Shown here in pieces: positions 53,358-54,823 of a stretch of 54,823 nucleotides of DNA; within the stretch, counting starts at the first letter, position 1, and each line of letters opens with the position of its first letter. The DNA comes from Candidatus Choladousia intestinavium (GTDB lineage: Bacteria; Bacillota; Clostridia; Lachnospirales; Lachnospiraceae): the NCBI GenBank assembly GCA_018712785.1, contig DVGK01000125.1, positions 1 to 54,823 on the forward strand, in the 5' to 3' direction. The translations under genes were made by a program, and so were the position numbers. Under the pieces are notes generated by a model. The model did not search any database. It was not told the DNA's origin and saw only the letters and a list, made by a program, of their open reading frames with translations.

Positions 53358-54122
53358 ATGAAAGAAAAGCTGTACACTATCCCTTTAAACGACGCAGTCA
53401 ATGCGGAGGATGAATGTCCCTTCTGTTTTATCGAAAGAAAACTGGAACAGGATCTTCTTGATTTTGTCCTGGGAAGCAGCTCCTCCTATATGGAAAGCGA
53501 TATCCGCGAAAAAACAGATGAGGCCGGCTTCTGCCGGATCCATATGAAAAAAATGTTTGACTACGGAAACACTCTGGGGAATTCCCTGATTTTAAAAACC
53601 CACTACGAAAAAATTCGAAAAGAAATGAAAGATCAGATGGGCGCTCACGCTGGCGGGGGCCGATCCAGAAAGGGGCTTTTTGAAAAAATCAGGCCTTCCT
53701 CTCAAAAAGATCCCCTCAGCGTCTGGTGTGAAAAAAGAGATCATTCCTGTTATATCTGCCAGAATCTTGACGAGACTTTTCAGCGGTACATAGATACCTT
53801 TTTCTACGTCTATGAGAAAGATGAAGAATTCCGCCGGAAAATCTTCCAAGGAAAAGGATTCTGCCTTCATCACTTCGGCATTCTGACAGACGCCGCTTCC
53901 CGTCATCTGAACCAGAAGCAGTATGAAGAATTCTGCCGTGAAACCTTTCGGCTCATGGATGAAAATCTGGCCCGGGTTCAGGAGGATATCACCTGGCTGA
54001 TCGACAAATTTGATTACCGAAACAAGGACGCGGACTGGAAAACTTCCAAGGATGCCCTGCAAAGAGGCATGCAGAAGCTAAGAGGCGGTTATCCCGCCGA
54101 TCCTGTCTACAAGCAGAAATAA
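53358..54122 (+). CDS. DUF6062 family protein
   Basis: This 254-residue protein matches the DUF6062 family, which is common in Clostridia and has no known function. Two CxxC-type motifs are visible: ECPFCFIERK near the N-terminus and CYICQNLDETF near residue 133. Each is followed by a Cys/His pair (FCRIHMKK near 56, FCLHHFG near 170). This looks like two copies of a C-x2-C ... C-x2-H metal-binding unit. No membrane segment is seen. The spacing to AAGGAGCAGGGAAAGG upstream of ATG 53358 gives a fair site. Confidence 0.82.
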   Translation: MKEKLYTIPLNDAVNAEDECPFCFIERKLEQDLLDFVLGSSSSYMESDIREKTDEAGFCRIHMKKMFDYGNTLGNSLILKTHYEKIRKEMKDQMGAHAGGGRSRKGLFEKIRPSSQKDPLSVWCEKRDHSCYICQNLDETFQRYIDTFFYVYEKDEEFRRKIFQGKGFCLHHFGILTDAASRHLNQKQYEEFCRETFRLMDENLARVQEDITWLIDKFDYRNKDADWKTSKDALQRGMQKLRGGYPADPVYKQK

Positions 54123-54136
54123 GTGCCCGCTGTCTG

Positions 54137-54823
54137 TCACGCTTCTCCGCCTACGCCGAATTCTGTATTCTCCAGCAGAATATCCGCTCTTGGATTGTCT
54201 TTATATCTGGGATAAATTTCTTTCAGAAACAGCCGGATCACATCCGGGTCCGGCTGAAGGGGGGCCGTGTTTGGGTTCATAAGATTGATACAGATCCTTT
54301 CAAAAAAAGCAAGTCCTGTCTCTATATCCCGCTCCATGCTTTCCTCTGTCTGTCCTTTGAATCCGAAAAGCAGACAGACCTCATCGGCATACCTGGCTAT
54401 CTCCCGGGGAAGCGCCTCTCCCATTCCTTTTGCCATAATCGTTTCTCTGAATTCTGTATCAAAGGTCTCCACCCCCATTTTTATTTTCACTTCTGTTCCC
54501 GCGGCCGCAAAGCGTTCTCTGAGAGGCTGTATTTCTTTCCGATAGATCCAGTGAGCTTCAAAGCGGAGTTGAAGAATCTTTTTTTCCCTGCAGATTCTTT
54601 CAATCCCATCCAGGGTCATTGGATCCAGTTCAGCAAAGCTGCCGGAATTAATTACCTCAAGGCTTTTGTACTTTCCTGTTATCTTTTCCAGAATCTCCCG
54701 GTTGATTCTATAATTTTCCTCTGTATCTTTGGAAAAATCCAGGATCGGCAAAGTTTGGATGCGCCGGGATGGCCAGGAAATGCTCGTATCGTCTAACCGC
54801 ATTCTCCCCGGTGATGAAGTGAT
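54137..54823 (-). CDS. radical SAM protein, 3' part (cut by the right edge)
   Basis: The frame is open to the window edge and covers at least 228 residues. The interior has radical SAM-like barrel features: LEVINSGSFAELD, LRFEAHWIYRKEI and KIKMGVETFDTEFRE. The tail INLMNPNTAPLQPDPDVIRLF is also typical of this group. The CxxxCxxC cluster motif should lie upstream, beyond the edge. ATG 54802 is an internal Met, not shown to be the start. The substrate is unknown. It converges with the DUF6062 gene, 14 bp apart. Confidence 0.75.
   Translation of the reverse strand: MTSSPGRMRLDDTSISWPSRRIQTLPILDFSKDTEENYRINREILEKITGKYKSLEVINSGSFAELDPMTLDGIERICREKKILQLRFEAHWIYRKEIQPLRERFAAAGTEVKIKMGVETFDTEFRETIMAKGMGEALPREIARYADEVCLLFGFKGQTEESMERDIETGLAFFERICINLMNPNTAPLQPDPDVIRLFLKEIYPRYKDNPRADILLENTEFGVGGEA

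Overview
The window is a gene-dense chromosomal stretch of a low-oxygen Gram-positive acetogen. Gene content and order point to the Lachnospiraceae, most like Blautia or a close relative; this is inferred from the genes, since there is no rRNA here. Nearly everything is transcribed leftwards (minus strand). The plus-strand genes are prs, tmcAL and a DUF6062 gene. No tRNA, rRNA, CRISPR array, insertion sequence or prophage gene was seen.

Left part (1-19,300): a Wood-Ljungdahl (reductive acetyl-CoA) cluster, read right to left. It starts with a small nickel-handling unit (a His/Cys-rich protein and a CooT-like protein, with their own promoter). Then come CO dehydrogenase (cooS), its maturation ATPase (cooC), acetyl-CoA synthase (acsB), both corrinoid iron-sulfur protein subunits (acsD, acsC), the methyltransferase (acsE), a corrinoid-activating ferredoxin/ATPase (RACo), a DUF3786 protein, and the folate genes fhs, fchA and folD. 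After folD, a strong promoter and a ZTP (pfl-type) riboswitch with a terminator precede an NAD(P)H oxidoreductase (NuoF-tail/GltD-type fusion) and an [FeFe] hydrogenase. A cobalamin riboswitch follows at the left edge, reading out of the window. Formate dehydrogenase, methylene-THF reductase and the usual hydrogenase diaphorase subunits are absent from the window.

Middle part (19,400-46,900): conserved housekeeping blocks. These are gpsA-plsY-der-DUF512; prs; then ylxM-ffh-rpsP-khpA-rimM-trmD-rplS followed by three signal peptidase I genes around rbgA, then rnhB-yraN-pgeF; then pta-ackA and yceD-rpmF-plsX-acpP-rnc-smc-ftsY-ilvA. Pta and AckA turn the acetyl-CoA made by the left cluster into acetate and ATP. 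TmcAL, divergent from pta, uses acetate for tRNA modification.

Right part (46,850-54,823): a UPF0210/ACT pair, a WalJ-type hydrolase, coaE, polA, a membrane zinc-finger (anti-sigma-like) protein, a DUF6062 protein and a radical SAM gene cut by the edge.

The least expected signals are the ZTP riboswitch in front of hydrogenase genes, the nickel-handling pair next to the CODH promoter, strong hairpins between the CODH/ACS genes, and a family of 40-bp palindromic repeats with compensating base changes (one tandem triplet and two single copies, the two singles directly after stop codons).
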